64,000 nucleotides of DNA from Anopheles merus (GCF_017562075.2 NC_054083.1:1054001-1118000), one strand, 5' to 3'; counted from the first letter of the stretch, positions 23,247 through 35,853 are shown. The notes: a model not told the origin generated them from the letters alone. A program made the numbers and translations.

Positions 23247-23760
23247 AGTCTGCGCTTATGAATTGAGTTCCATTATCGCTCACGAGGACAGTTGGCATAC
23301 CGAAACGTGCAAATATATTGCGAAGAATGCGAATGGTGGCTGTTGATGATATTGTCCTGGTAGGGATGATTTCCGGCCACTTTGAAAAAGAGTTGATCGC
23401 TAGCAGAAAATAATCACCCTCGATAGGACCTGCATAGTCCACATGCACTCGCTGCCACGGCGCATTCGCTTTCATCCAACAGATTGGTAAACTGGATACA
23501 GGTGATTTGGCTGCCATTGCACACTGTCGACACGATTTAACAAGGCTCTCAATCTCCGAATCAAGGCCAGGCCAGTACACATAGCTTCGAGCCAGGGCCT
23601 TCATCCGTTCTATCCCTGGATGGCCTAGGTGTAGCTGCTGCAAACATTTGTATCGCTGCGACGATGGTATTATCAACCTTTCTCCGAAAAGGAGACAATC
23701 ACCAAATGTAGATAAGGACTCACGCCTACTGTGGAAATTGCTCAAAGTCCTGTCTCTCAC
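23230..23760 (-). pseudogene. gypsy C integrase, N-terminal and core
   Basis: The zinc-binding HHCC module is visible as LHLGHPGIERMKALAR followed by CRQCAMAAK. HVDYAGPIEGDYFLL holds the first catalytic Asp and VLVSDNGTQFISADF the second. It is in the same frame as the RT/RNase H block upstream, separated by one stop (TGA at about 23770, probably from TGG). Integrase would insert the cDNA into the host chromosome. Confidence 0.85.
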
Positions 23761-23772
23761 TGCTGCATGTGG

Positions 23773-24663
23773 TCATCCATTTCTAGTGAATTCATACACC
23801 TTCCGCAATTGAGCATCATTTTTCGTTTCGCGTTCAACATCACTGAACTTCAACGGTAGGGCTTTACTCACACTGTTCACAACAGATCGTAAGTCTTCTT
23901 CTATTTCAATGCTTGCGATCACGTAGTCATCTTCAGGTTTTTCATGTTTAGCTATTAGTCTCGACAACACATCGGCATTACCAAACTTGTCTGTAGACAC
24001 GTACTCCAATTGAAAATCATACAGAAGCAGCGTTAATGCATAACGCTGTAACCGGTTGGCAGTATACACTGGAATACCAGTTTTGGATCCAAATATTCGC
24101 AGCAGCGGCTTATGATCCGTTTGTAGTCGAAAATGCCTTCCATAAACCAGCCTGTGAAATTTGGTCACTGCGAATATAATAGCTAAACCCTCTCGATCTG
24201 GTTGACTATACTTTTGTTCTGTTTTGGTCAACGTCCGTGATGCATGCTGCACAACCTTGATCGACCCGTCTTTGAACCTATGACTAATAGTCGCTCCTAA
24301 TGCGAAGGAAGAGGCATCCGCCGCAACTATTATCTCTTGACGCGGATCGTAGTGAGTCAGGAGCAGGTCTGATGAAAGAATTGCCTTGAACTGATCAAAA
24401 GCATCTTGACATTGTTTTGTCCACGTAAAACTCGCTCCTTCCTTAAGAAGACTATCCAGCGGATGACGTAGCATACTGATGTTTCTTACAAACTTGCCGT
24501 AATAGTTCACTGCTCCAAGGAACGATCTCACTCCTGTTACATCAGTAGGAACTTGCAAGTTGAGGATAGCTTCAATCCTAGCAGGGTCTGGTCGAAGTCC
24601 CTTCGAATCTAACAAATGGCCCAAGTACTTTATCTGCTTCTTTTGAAACGAACATTTATCCAA
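23773..24663 (-). pseudogene. gypsy C RT thumb and RNase H
   Basis: KCSFQKKQIKYLGHLLDSKG and SFLGAVNYYGKFVRNIS are the classical gypsy segments after the RT palm. RNase H follows: ILSSDLLLTHYDPRQEIIVA, ADASSFALGATISH, SQPDREGLAIIFAVTKFHRL, LQTDHKPLLRIFG and GNADVLSRL. An in-frame stop (about 24685) splits it from the RT palm. Confidence 0.85.
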
Positions 24664-24684
24664 TCGTATGGTGAAGCCATATTC

Positions 24685-25089
24685 CTAAATTCTTTTGAGC
24701 ACAGCTCGAAGATTTTTCATATGGGCTTCTTCATTTGGTCCACCAACCACAATGTCGTCCAAATAAACAGGAACGCCACCCAGACCTGCCAGCATAACCT
24801 CCATCAGCTGCTGAAAAGCACCCGGTGCTGTTTTCACCCCTGGGGGTAATCTGTTGTACGCGTACAAACCTCTATGTGTATTAACAGTTAGCAGTTTCCG
24901 GCAAAGTTCCTCGACCTCTACTTGAAGGAAAGCATCCGAAAGGTCTATCTGGCTAAAAACCGTACAGGTGGCCAGACTTGCAAATATGTCTTGAGGAAGA
25001 GGAAGCGGGTATTGGTGAGGTTGCAGCATGTCGTTCAAGCCCGTCGAGTAGTCTCCGCACACTCGTATAGTTCCGTTTGACTTACGCAC
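24685..25089 (-). pseudogene. gypsy C reverse transcriptase palm
   Basis: It has RVCGDYSTGLND, FSQIDLSDAFLQVEVEE, RLPPGVKTAPGAFQQLM and VYLDDIVVGG, where YLDD is the catalytic box. The stretch that should link protease and RT (more than 100 residues in full elements) is missing: protease ends at about 25098 and the RT frame begins at once in another frame. So there is an internal deletion as well as point decay. Confidence 0.85.
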
Positions 25090-25097
25090 AACAACGC

Positions 25098-25535
25098 TTA
25101 CGCTGGTTCCGCTACGATCATGGAACCAGCAAATTCGCCTAAGATGTGCAACAAATCACCAGATGCAGTTCTCGCTTTAACCATTGAAGGTTTCAATACA
25201 GGTTTTCCAACATGATGCCACAGTCTACGCGAAATAATCGTTATATCAGCGCCTGTATCAAGCATCATTTCCAACGGTGTGCCATTGATGACAACTCTGA
25301 CGCATCCATGTCCACTCCTGACCGTATTAACCGTCACGCTTCTTACATTGCCATTTAGCCTCATTCTGTTCGTCCACCGAGACGCTGCATTGCAAAATCC
25401 TTCCTTATGTCCAAACTTAAAACACTTGCTGCATTTATGATGCTTAAATGTGCATTTTCTAGCCCAATGGCCTTCGCCGCATAAAAAACTTTGCACTCTA
25501 CTCTGCTTTTCCGGACGTTGGTGTAGCTTCCGACT
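25098..25535 (-). pseudogene. gypsy C nucleocapsid zinc knuckles and protease
   Basis: CGEGHWARKC and CSKCFKFGHKEGFC are zinc-knuckle sequences. MLDTGADITIISRRLW is the retroviral-type aspartic protease active site (DTGA). The frame extends to 25535, where the hAT-like insert begins. Ignoring the insert and one TSD copy, it is in frame with gag at 29633-30601. Confidence 0.85.
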
Positions 25536-26535
25536 CAGTGGCGCGTTAAACGGTGGGCGGACTGGGCGGCCGCCAGGGGCCCCGGCGATCTAGGGGGCCC
25601 CGTCATTGTGGATGTTCGACTTCGTATCGAATCTACCCCCCCCCCCTGGATGGGACTTTTACCATCTATTTCAAAAAGACTTATTTTTAATTAATTCATT
25701 TTTCCCATCGCTTCACTCACCATATTTTGTCGAGGGCCCCGAACTGCAGAAAACCGGGGCCCCATACTACTCAAAGCAGCACATTTAATGTTCTAAGAAA
25801 TCTGCCGATACTTGCACCAAAGTCGCAAGCGAAGAACGCTGCGACACGCGCGCACAGCTCTAATCAATACCTCATCATCGTTGGCGCAAAGTATTGGGCA
25901 GAGCGAGAAACCGTCAATTTTTGCTGGTGTGGGTGGCCTGTGCACGAGACACCCAAACCCAAAACCACGCAGAGCAACTTGCTGCTAAAATGGAATGCAC
26001 AGAACGCTGCGCTTAACTACCACCGAAAACCCGTTACACAACACAAGCATACAACACACCCAAACAAAAAATTAAAGGCCCCTACACAAAATTTCAATAC
26101 ACCGGCCGGAGAAATTAGCAGGAAAAATTGACACCAAGCTCGCGTCGCTTTAAAAAGCCTATTAAAGTCGTTTGGTCTACAGTGCTTCAGTGGGTTGAGG
26201 TTTCTTTCGAGAAATGGTTAAATCGATGTCATTGTGTGGCTCTTGGCTGGGATGAACTGTCCTGTTCTTGTATACGGGGCCCCTGCTACCGCTTTGCGAT
26301 TGTGTGCCGAAAGCAGACAGCTGTTTCACACGAAAAATGGTATTCACATTCCTGGCCTGGTATAGTGGATTGTGTGTGTCTTTTAATGCAAAAACTAAAA
26401 TTTTCATTCTGATCCTAATCGAACACATCAAGTTTGTGGACCGAAGAGAAGGGGAAATGGGAAAGGTTTCAGTTAGAAGGAAGGGGGGAAGGGTATAAAA
26501 ATACTCAAGGAACCTATGGACCATGTTCATTTATA

Positions 26536-26900
26536 CAGCCGGTCCCCGAGATACACGGTACCTCTTATACGCGGATTCAGAGGTTCCCCGTTTTCTTAAA
26601 TTTGACAGTTCTTTGAGCAAATTGTACTGATTTTACACATCTATTGTAAAATGCCAAATAATTTCTGTTTTGATCGGATGTTAAAAACTATTTCAAAAGG
26701 TTTGAAACTGTTATTTCATTCAGAATCATATCAAATAATTGATTAAGTGGCTAAAACCACCCCCTAGTTGCAAATTAACACGAAAATTAGTGATATTTTG
26801 GCTAGAAATCACGAGATTCGACTTACGCGGAAATTCGAGATACGCGGTTTTTTGCCGCCATTTTCGGTTCCCATTAACCGTGTATCTCGGGGACCGCCTG
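26536..26900. mobile_element. 365-bp pogo/Tc1-type MITE
   Basis: CAGCCGGTCCCCGAGATACA at 26536 mirrors the right end (reverse complement CAGGCGGTCCCCGAGATACA, to 26900), one mismatch in 20 bp; flanking TA at 26534-26535 and 26901-26902. TIRs that start CAG and hold TCCCCGAGATA are typical of pogo/Tigger-like elements as I know them. Contains TACGCGG blocks internally. No transposase. Confidence 0.8.
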
Positions 26901-28352
26901 TATATGGTTTTTATCGACTATTTCAATTTTTGCGAATACAACAAGACCAAAAACCGTTACAGCTGCATCTACATACAGCCATATACAGCCATAATATGAA
27001 GAACAATCTCCATTGCCTCGGCCATTTGGGGGCCCCGTTGATGATCCCGTCGATTGAGGGGCCCCTTCCATTTGGTGTTGTCAACCCAATATACCCCCAT
27101 TTTCCCTCCGGGTGTTATGTTTACAATCAGATTTACTATTACTACCAGACCTATCAGAAGCATATTTATTTTATTAATCAGAAGCATTGTACTATCAGAA
27201 GCAGAAAACATTTGCCTTTTTAACATATGCAATATTTTTACTTTAGTTGGAAGCGCAGAACGTTGCGATACATGCCCACAGCTCAAAACAATATCATCAT
27301 TTCATCATCGTTGGCCCAAAGCGTTGGATCGAATGCATTGAACGCTACGCACGAGTTGGGTAAAGCGAAAATCCGTTACAACAGCTGCCTCACGCAAACT
27401 GCATGCACATACGACATTAAAAGGCTCCGAAACCGATCTCAACACAACGGTTCGTAGCCGTAGAAATTAGCAAGAAAAATTGGCTGACACCAAGCACGCT
27501 CTTTTTATCTGTTGATGTTTCATTCAAGAATCGATTCCGATGTCGATGTGTGCGCTTTTTTATTTGGCTTGTGTCTATGTTATCTCGCAAAAACTAAGAA
27601 CTCGTGCCCCGGCTAACCTTTGGGGCCTTAGTCAAAATTGTGGACTGGACGAAGTGATGGTAGAAAGGCAAACTGTTGAAGGGTTTGGGTCAAATTTGGA
27701 AGGGTCGACGGAAAGGAAATATCGATATGAATGATCGCGTAAAATTTGAATTAATTAAGCTGTCGGCAGCGGTCGGCAAAGTTCGGCCCGCCACAATATG
27801 CAGTCAGCTCAGGTCTGAAAATATTGGCGCGATTTTGAAAGATAGGAAGATCCTATTCATTAAAAATTAACTGAACATATTTTAATATGACAATTCATAT
27901 CGTTGAACTCTTCCAAATTTGATCACCATAACATGGATTGTCGGACCAATCAATATGGTCAAATTTGAGGAGAAATTAGAAAATAGAAACGAATAATTCC
28001 ATAAAAACCTGACTGTTGATTTTACGAGAACAATGATTACACACTATTGCTATTTAAGGATGCAACGATTTTCTAGGAGTATTTTTTAAGGAAATGCGCT
28101 ATCATTTTGTCTGACCTGGCTGAAAAATCTTTACAATCAATTTTAGTAATTGTAAGTTAATAAAACGAATTTGAAACTTGCTTGGATGATATAATAATTT
28201 AAGAAAAACAACAATATAACCAATCGCATTATTTAATATCATAAACCAGTTATTTTGTGTATTAACTGTAATAATATAATAAAGTATGTGTAAAAAAAAG
28301 CATTCTCCTGGCCCTCAACGCTCGATCATTTAGAAATCAGCTTATCTAAAGC

Positions 28353-28381
28353 AGTGTCCTCCAACCTGAGGTCCGCGGATC
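28353..28381 (+). repeat. possible hAT end (single)
   Basis: CAGTGTCCTCCAACCTGAGG followed by TCCGCGG resembles hAT TIRs of the 'CAGNGGTCNCCAACCT' type. No partner end was found, so this is a fragment or chance. Confidence 0.25.
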
Positions 28382-28741
28382 AATTTAGACAAACATACTG
28401 CAATACAGGGTATTTCCAGTTACTTTCGAATGAAAATATTGTTTTCCCGCGTGCAAGAAGTTATCGCTCTGACCGATTGAAAATGAAGTGGCCGTAATTC
28501 GAAGCAAGACGGTACTTCAGTATTCATTGTAAAGGTAAACACCAACGTAAAAGCAAAATTTTGTTTTCATGTTATGCTCACGATCACCATTTTAAATCAA
28601 ATCGTCCGTACTATGAAACACGAGCTGGAAACTGTAAAGTAGGAAAGAAAATATCGTTTAGAACCATCGTTCTTGTCAATAAAAGACAAACGTAACTAGC
28701 TCAGCGAAAACGATAACTTTCCGACCTTTAACTTCTTTTGA

Positions 28742-28960
28742 GTATAAATAAAACCAACTCCGATCATGGCAGGTCAGATTTGTTCGGATTGTCAGGATAG
28801 GACTAAGCCCATCCATCATCTATCGACTTCTCATTTAAGGAGTTTACTTATGTCCTCCTACCCAAGGTAAGCCCTCTAAACTCCAACGTCCTAAAGGTTT
28901 ATATGATCGCCTAGACGATCAAGTGTCGAAAGTCCGCTTCGAAACAGTATCCACAGTACC
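28742..28960 (+). repeat. dispersed repeat G, copy 2
   Basis: It aligns with 14073-14320: TATAAATAAAACCAACTCCG, TTACTTATGTCCTCCTACCC, GATCGCCTAGACGATCAAGT. Both copies end within about 20 bp after that last block. Confidence 0.45.
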
Positions 28961-29624
28961 CAAAATTTGAACATACCACAAAGCCTTTCTGATATTACTG
29001 ATTGTTTAGTCATTGATATCGATTAAAAATTGGCGAAAAAAAGTATAGAAATTGGGGTTTTTATTGATGCGCAGGATGGCAGTCCATTCTGCTCATATTC
29101 ATTTCTGTTTCATAAAGTTTTATACAGATGTGAACTGTATTTTGTCGAAACAAGTTTGTTGATTTGGTATGCACTCACGGTAATCATGAAATTTCAGCGA
29201 GAACAGCAAAGTGGTGTGAAGATTTTTCTCAACCAAAACGTTAATTCCGCAAGCCGAATATGCACCTAAAATTTTATTGGGGTGTCTGTAAGTAACCGCT
29301 TACCCAAATCAAATTTTTGTTCATCACGAGCAAGCGGGCATCGCATTATATTTTCTTTTGAGGCTCAAACTGACTTACATGTCGTTTTGACAGAATAAAT
29401 AAATGCATTTTCAGTAATTTGTTTTACAAATATTCAGTGAAACGACAAACCCATGTATTACTCAATAACTTTCAGTAAAAAATGTTACTGCAGCAAACTT
29501 AGAAAATTTGCAGTGCATGATTCGTACACCATTTAACAACCCCCCCCCCCTCCCTCGATGGATTTGGTAAAGGGGCCCGTCTACCATAACGCCTAGGGCC
29601 TCGGAGAGGCTAGACCCGCCACTG

Positions 29625-30601
29625 TTCCGACTACCTTGCCACTTTCCCTTAGTGCTTCGACACTTTTCTTGGCCAATCATTTGGACTTTATTTTCACCCG
29701 CAAGCAAGGTTGTATCTCTTTTGAGGTTCGTTAGTTTTTCACACAGCTCCGCTAGTTGTGCCAGAGTAATATCCTTCTTTTCTTCCATACGGCTCAGCAA
29801 TTTCATGCGCACATCGGCATCCTGCTCATCTTTCAGGCCACACACGAAAATCAAACACTTCTGTGTCTCTATGCTGAGCCCGGCTAGTTCCGCTTCTTCG
29901 GTAGCCTTATTTATCCGGCACGAAAACGTAACGTAATCCTCAGAGCTCGTTTTTTGCATTTGATAGCACTTATATCGCTTGCTGACGCACGATTCTTTTG
30001 ATCCAAACAGCGCGCGCAGTTTCACTACTGTTTCCTCGAAACAAAAATCACTTGCTTTCTGCGGCAATATATAACTGTTGTACCGCTCATGTTCTGCCAC
30101 TCCAAGTTTCCGCAACAACAATCGCACCTTGGTATCATCTGGCAATTTAGCAGCATCCTTCTCAAAAAGCCCCTCGAACCGCCTATACCACGCAGCAAAG
30201 GTAACATTTTCCTCAGGATCGTACCGAAACTCCGTCACTTGTTTCGCCAATGATTCGACTAAAAACTCCGGCCCGTTCGGCTCACGCACGTTCATCGACG
30301 ACATCATCCGGGTTAAAAAACTTTCCTGCTGCTTCATAAATGCTTCCTGCTGTTGGTGTAGGATGCTCTGCTGCTGCTTGAACATTTCATGTATCCAAGC
30401 GGTATTCGGATCAGGGACGCTGCTTTGCCGGTGGCTTTCATGGCTGCTCCGCGATGGCTGTTGGTCACTGTTGGGGTCATTTGAGTTCAGCATCGTGTAT
30501 CTTCTAACGTGGTTTTGTGAGTCTACGTTGTCAGGGCGTTTCTTCTCCTCGTCGCCACTTTTGTGTTCTTTGGTTAAAACGTATATTTCTAAAAGTAACA
30601 C
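29625..30601 (-). pseudogene. gypsy C Gag
   Basis: About 320 codons from 30601 to the hAT insert at 29624. A Gln-rich stretch (FKQQQSILHQQQEAFMKQQE) is followed by a capsid-like region: RYDPEENVTFAAWYRRFEGL, LLLRKLGVAEHERY, VVKLRALFGSKESCVSKRYK, TFSCRINKATEEAEL and LTLAQ-type helices (DITLAQLAELCEKLTN). Gag would form the particle. The first residues overlap the LTR edge; a start inside (MLNSNDPNS) is more likely. Frame is open up to the hAT insert. Confidence 0.8.
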
Positions 30602-30816
30602 ATTAAAATATTAGTATAATATAAATAAACAACACGATATATTAAAACGGTAAGGCAGCGATACTGTCTCGTCGACGGTCGGTACAGGAGAGACCGTCGC
30701 TCTCCAGCATCCCGTCCCGTTCGCTCTCCAGCATCCCGGTGCACACGTCATCAAGGTGACCAGCAACTGTCACCTATGAGAGGCACATATTTCGTGGTAA
30801 ACACAGGCTTCCAACA
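30562..30816 (-). repeat. gypsy C 5' LTR
   Basis: Same sequence as 22050-22293 with an extra short duplicated stretch (CGCTCTCCAGCATCCCGT, about 30690-30716). Directly inside it on the minus strand lies AAGTGGCGACGAGG, the likely tRNA primer-binding region; I cannot name the tRNA with confidence. Confidence 0.8.
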
Positions 30817-31888
30817 CCTAGTATGGTGAGATTGCCAAGGAAAGAGCCAGATCGCGTACCTTGTGATTTTCCTTTGCAAGGCTTCAAGTCGATTTATATC
30901 ACCTACAGTAAGCGGGCACCAAACCGGAGAGCAGTACTCCAGAAAAGATCGTACAACGGAACAGTAGATAGATTTGATGCACACGGGATCGATGAATTCA
31001 CTGCAGGTACGCATTATAACATTGAGCAGATGGTTTCCCTTCGCAATAACACTGTCGATATGAGGACGAAATGAAAGTTTTTCATCTAGTAGCACTCCCA
31101 GGTCGCGAATACATGACGTTCGAACAAGATGCGAGTCTCTCATCGAGTAACTAAATATGATAGGGCTTCGGGCTCTGCTGAAAGAAATGCACTGGCATTT
31201 ATCCACACATACTTCTAGTCCGTTTTATGATGCACCAACTATCGAGATCATCAAGGACTATCTGGAGGCGTTGACAGTCACTAGCGTTTTTCACAGGAAG
31301 AAATATTTTCACATCGTCGGCGTACATGAGGTGTAGGCCCGCCGGTAGCACAAACGATAGATCGTTGATGTAAATGAGAAAAAGTAATGGGCCCAGATTA
31401 CTTCCTTGAGGGACTCCGGACGAACTGGAAAAGGTATGAGAGCGATGGGGTCCGATACTTATGTGATATGAGCGATCAGTTAAGTTTGAGCGAAGCCAGG
31501 TAATATGGTTATCAGCGAAACCGGGTTTTTTAAGCTTTGAAAGCAGAATAACATGCGATTTGCGATCGAATGCGGCCTTAAAGTCGATATATGCAGCATC
31601 AACTTGGATGCCACGATCCAAGTTGTCGAGACAATAACTGACAAATTCGACAAGATTATTTGTGGAAGACCTCTTTGGTAAAAAACCGTGATGACTCGGG
31701 CTCAAATAGTTGTATACCGCAGTGAGTAGCGGTTTGTACATAAGTAGTTCAAACACCTTAGCACATGCGCAGAGAGAGACTATGCCACGATAATTGCTAG
31801 CTTCAAGACGGCTGCCCTTCTTATGAATCGGAACCATTCGAGCGGGTTTCCATGACGCCGGGTAGATTCCTCGCGCTAATGAAGCATT
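30817..31888 (-). pseudogene. jockey-like LINE, RT (block 2 of 3)
   Basis: 31837-31199 holds the RT core: VPIHKKGSRLEASNYRGIV, FLPKRSSTNNLVEFVSYC, AAYIDFKAAFDRKSHV, SGVPQGSNLGPLLFLIYIND and LMYADDVKIFL with the YADD box. 31206-30817 continues after a shift: KCQCISFSRARSPIIF, FLEYCSPVWCPLTVGDINRL, EALQRKITRYAIW. The order endonuclease, RT, C-terminus and the YADD/FLEYCSPVW motifs place it near jockey. The gypsy C insert starts at 30816. Confidence 0.85.
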
Positions 31889-31892
31889 AAAT

Positions 31893-31945
31893 TGTAGTGA
31901 TATTAAAACTTCAAACTACCCAAAAAATATATGACTTGAGGTGTG
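31893..31945 (-). repeat. gypsy D 3' LTR remnant
   Basis: TGTAGTGATATTAAAACTTC onward matches the first 53 bp of 35854-36278, then jumps directly to RNase H coding sequence (about 31946). So a deletion joined the LTR to pol. AAAT precedes it at 31889-31892 and follows the other LTR at 36279-36282 (4-bp TSD). Confidence 0.8.
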
Positions 31946-32736
31946 CGCCACATAGCGCCACATGCTACATCGGACGCATCAGTAGTAATGATAAACTCTT
32001 TCTCAAAGTTTGGATACTGTAATATAGTAGGTGATACAAGACTTCTTCTAAGAGTATCGAAAGCATGCTGACATTCATTAGACCACGTGAATGTAGCTCC
32101 TTTCTTTAGTAAATTATTTAGCGGTCTTACCTATTCAGCAAAATTATTAACGAACTTGCGATAGTAATTACAAAACGCTACAAACCTTCTAACTTCATCC
32201 ACATTTATTGGTACCGGGTATTTTTTTATCGTTTCGAACTTGGACTCATCGGGATATATGCCTTTATCTGTTATTTTGTGACCTAAATAGGTAACACTGT
32301 TTTGGAAAAAAATACATTTCTCTGGATTTAGCTTCAACTTGTAATTTCTTAGCCTGTTAAACACTTTTATTAAGTTTTCTAGATGATGTTGCATTGTGCA
32401 ACCCGTTATAATAATATCATCTATGTAAACAAAAGCACTCTCCGGAGTAAGTCCCGCCATTGCTATCGTTATCATCCGTTGAAAGCTATTATGGCTTATA
32501 TTCAGCCCAAAAGGGAGTCTTGTAAATTGATAATGGCCTGAAGAAGTTGAGAATGCAGTATATTTTCTAGAGTTCTTGTGTAAGGGTATTTGGTGAAACC
32601 CGGACATAAGGTCCAAGGTCGTAAAATATTTTGCTCTTCCTAATTGGTCTAATATATCATCGATTCTAGGTAGCGGGAACTTATCAGCCTTTTTTTTTTT
32701 TTGTTCAACAGCCTGTAGTCTACTACCAATCTCCAT
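31946..32736 (-). pseudogene. gypsy D reverse transcriptase (17.6/297-like)
   Basis: 32736-32131: FPLPRIDDILDQLGRAKYFT, LDLMSGFHQIPLHKNSRK, RLPFGLNISHNSFQRMITIA, FVYIDDIIITGC (YIDD box) and RRFVAFCNYYRKFVNNFAE. 32130-31946 continues into the RNase H start after a stop. Near 32700 an A run shifts the frame: the conserved 'VVDYRxLN' region is present but out of frame. The 3' half of pol (rest of RNase H, integrase) is deleted. Confidence 0.8.
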
Positions 32737-33075
32737 TTTTTTCGTTATCTCCCGATTATTTTGGTACCAATAAAATTGGTGAATTATATGGAGAAACCGA
32801 ATGCTCTATTATATCATTCTTAAGCATATTATCAACCTGATTTTTATCTCGTCACTTTGAGAATATATTTGCTTGTAATTTGGAATGTAACATGGTACGT
32901 TATCTTTCAATTGTATCGATTGTTCATAAAAATTATTTATTGAGATTTGATCATTATCGGTGCAGAAAATATCATGGTACTCGGATAATATTTTTTCTAA
33001 ATGAGGGATTATATATTTAGGGACATTCTAACTATCGATTTTGCTCAATAATGTTTTTATTTTAGATTCATTTGT

Positions 33076-33660
33076 TTAAGAGCTTTTAAATTTTAAATTT
33101 TTTTGAATATAATTTTTGAGAGGGTCAATCTGTGGTTTAAATGAATCCTTTCTAATATATACATTACTTTCAGTGGTGTTTACAAAGTTTACATATTGGT
33201 TTTGTTTTGATACCACCGAGTTGCCACAAAATACTCCTGGTAATATTTTGCTCGCAAGGACAATAGAACCTTCAACGAGGTCGGGCAAATTTATCTTTCG
33301 AATAACCTCACTGCGTAGAGGCAATATGAAACCATCATTAATACTATCTTCAATGGGGTGGCTGATTGTAACACCGTTCCCAAAATACCATCCGCCTTGA
33401 TATTTATTTCAGCAGGAATGATATGAAAAGTGTGTTAATAGAAGCATTTCCGAATGTTATATTAGTGCTAGTAGTTGCTAATGTTGTCACCGATTCGGTT
33501 GTTATGCCCGTTAAGTTTATTCTATTTTGCGCGTAGACTTGCTGTGTTGGTTTTATTTTATCAAATTTGAACAATGACACGTCTGCTCCCGTGTCGATAA
33601 TTAATATGCTTATTTCACCCATTGCCATTTCTACTTTAATTTTGATAAAGTTGTTAGCAT
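33076..33660 (-). pseudogene. gypsy D protease and start of pol
   Basis: 33628-33404 has ISILIIDTGADVSLFKFDK, the aspartic protease active site DTGA. 33324-33076 (VIRKINLPDLVEGSIVLASK and onward) is the usual poorly conserved stretch between protease and RT. Frames are offset, so decayed. Confidence 0.7.
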
Positions 33661-33968
33661 TTAAGTTTATCGCTAATGTTGACCATCGTTTGTAGGTTGA
33701 ATTATTTCTTCTAACGCCTGTGGTGCCCCTAAAAAATGTTCCTCTTCTGCAGCTTGTGTATTGTAGACTCTACGAGTATTTGTATTTGAAAATTGTTTTC
33801 TGAAAGAGTTATTGGGATATCTTTGGTTTTGGTATCTGTTACTAGGGGAGCTCTATTGGAAAACCATTTATTATTTGTGTTTGGCTGGAATCTATTGTAT
33901 GTGTTCGGTGGGTATTTATTACGAACGAATTTTCTATTGTCATAGTAGTTTCTGTTGAAGGCTAATAT

Positions 33969-34820
33969 TTATGAACCGTTGTTATTCCTTTCGTTTTCTA
34001 ATACTTTCTCCGATGCATCTGAAACAGATACGAATTGACCTGCTTTAAGAACAATTTTTGTTTCCTGATTATGAACTTTTTCAATCAGAGCATTAATCCC
34101 ATGCTTTAATGACATGTCATTTGCAACTTTTTCCGGAATGTGCAGCAGCAAATGAACGTTTTTTTTTGTGCTGAGTAATTCAACCTCGTCACAAAGAGCT
34201 TTAGTATCCGTCTGGCGAATAGATTTCAATTGACTTATTATTTTATCTGGGTTAAGTTTTTCTTGGCATCTGGACCGTATATCATTTATTAACGAGTCAA
34301 AATCGTCAATATTAGGCGGCAGTCCTAAACGCGCCTTTCCTATTAATCTTGTTTTTAGGAATTTTACCAATATTTGTGGATTTTTTGGACATAACTCCTT
34401 TAGTAAATTGGAAGAGTCCACAAAATTTTCCAAACCATCTTTATTGCCATCGTATATTTGCACCAAAGCGGTGGCTGTTTTGATATCGAAAGATTCCATT
34501 TTGTTTTGATTCCAACGGTTGAACACGATAGCTAGTTTTGCTAAGGTTTTAAACTTAACTTGAATTTTGTTTGTTTGATGAAATTGTATGCGCGATTGGA
34601 TATTGGCGTATGTGTCACTCGCTTCCTTCAAAATTCGTTTTAGCTCTGAAACGGGTTCAGTTTCCTGAATTGAATCTAGGTAATACTTGATCTTATCAAA
34701 ACAAAATTTAGCGGAAACACTGTAATGATCAAGCATACATCTGCGAAACTTTCTATCGCCCAATAATTTTTTTTCAATATTTTTAAGTCTTATAATGTTT
34801 TGATTTATTTTTAAAAGCAT
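33969..34820 (-). pseudogene. gypsy D Gag
   Basis: 283 codons, open. Lys-rich, with VFNRWNQNKMESFDIKTATA, LPPNIDDFDSLINDIRSRCQ and VELLSTKKNVHLLLHIPEKV, resembling Gag of the 17.6/297/412 branch in length and composition. No zinc knuckle is seen, as usual for that branch. 33661-33968, between it and protease, has no long frame; Asn/Arg/Tyr-rich codons there fit the Gag C-terminus. Confidence 0.65.
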
Positions 34821-35853
34821 TGAATGAGAAGTGATCGAGATGTTATTGTTATTTTTTTTGTTTTATTTTTATTTATTTTTTATTATTTTTTTGACACCTA
34901 GATAATTGCAATAAATTTTTTTTTAATTTTTTTTATTTTTTTTAAACCAATGGTAACACCCCAATAGCAATGTGCATATTGTAATGAAAAATGTAGTGTT
35001 GTACGTTTCATAAAAAGAATTTAATTGAGCAATTACAAAAAAAATTCAAATGGGTAAATTACAACTACATTGAGTGTGTAGCCTACCTTACTTTCTCCTT
35101 TTTTTCACTTGATCCTTACTCCGTTTACCGCTGCCCGATCGATCAGTATAGCGTTATCTCGCTTTATCCACTGCAAATCGCTGCTCGCTCTCCCACAGCT
35201 CACTGCTTCGCCGTCGCTCCTTCACCGCACGCTGTATCGCCGTTTGATATCGGCTGCTCCGTTCTTCCTTCTTACTTCTCGCAACAACGTTATGTCTCTC
35301 TCGTGCAAACGACACTTGGTCACTTGTCGCAAAAGGTCATGCCGGTTCAAACTGTGATCCTTATCGCCGATGGTACGAAATGTGGCTTACTCGTACGTGC
35401 GATAATCTTGCCCGATCGAGGTCACTGCACTTAGATTACTTTACGCACGGTACCGTTAACTATCGCTGCGTTTTTTTTTTCACCGAATGTTTGTTTGCAT
35501 TCATAAAACTTTTCCTGGCCTCTTTTTTATAACCAGGATACACTCTCTCTTTCACTGCACCTTGATTCGTTGACGATACACGACAGGAGTTATTGTGCAA
35601 ATTTCGTGAGTTTTCAGGAAATCCGTATGTTTTATCACTGCACCTCGTTTGAATAACGATAGTTCGAGTTATCATACAATTGTAGCGTTGCGCTGCACTC
35701 TCGTCTTCACTCTCTCACTCTTTCACGCTAAACATCAACGCAGATACCAGTATACTCTTTTGACCGGAAGGAATATTACGCACTCGCGAATTAGCCTTCG
35801 TAATTACGCAATTTTTATTTTTTTTCACAGTTTCACACTTGTCACGGTCGCCA
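34821..35853 (-). other. gypsy D 5' leader with tRNA-Arg primer site
   Basis: About 1 kb without a gene. The first 14 bases inside the LTR, on the minus strand TGGCGACCGTGACA (35840-35853), match the 3' end of tRNA-Arg(UCG) plus CCA as I know it and are the primer-binding site. Small frames (e.g. 35109-35357) are not meaningful. Confidence 0.75.

Larger units (their letters stand above)
25536..29624. mobile_element. 4.09-kb hAT-like non-autonomous element in gypsy C
   Basis: Ends CAGTGGCGCG (25536) and CCCGCCACTG (to 29624) are imperfect TIRs. TTCCGACT at 25528-25535 and 29625-29632 is an 8-bp TSD, and gag-protease reads through when the insert is ignored. Sub-terminal GGGGCCCC blocks are present at both sides. 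No hAT transposase frame was found. Inside are a pogo-like MITE (26536-26900), repeat G (28742-28960), and two diverged copies of one segment about 1.4 kb apart (25800-26240 and 27240-27560; shared core GAAATTAGCAAGAAAAATTG). Short frames such as 25727-26131 have no motif. Confidence 0.8.
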
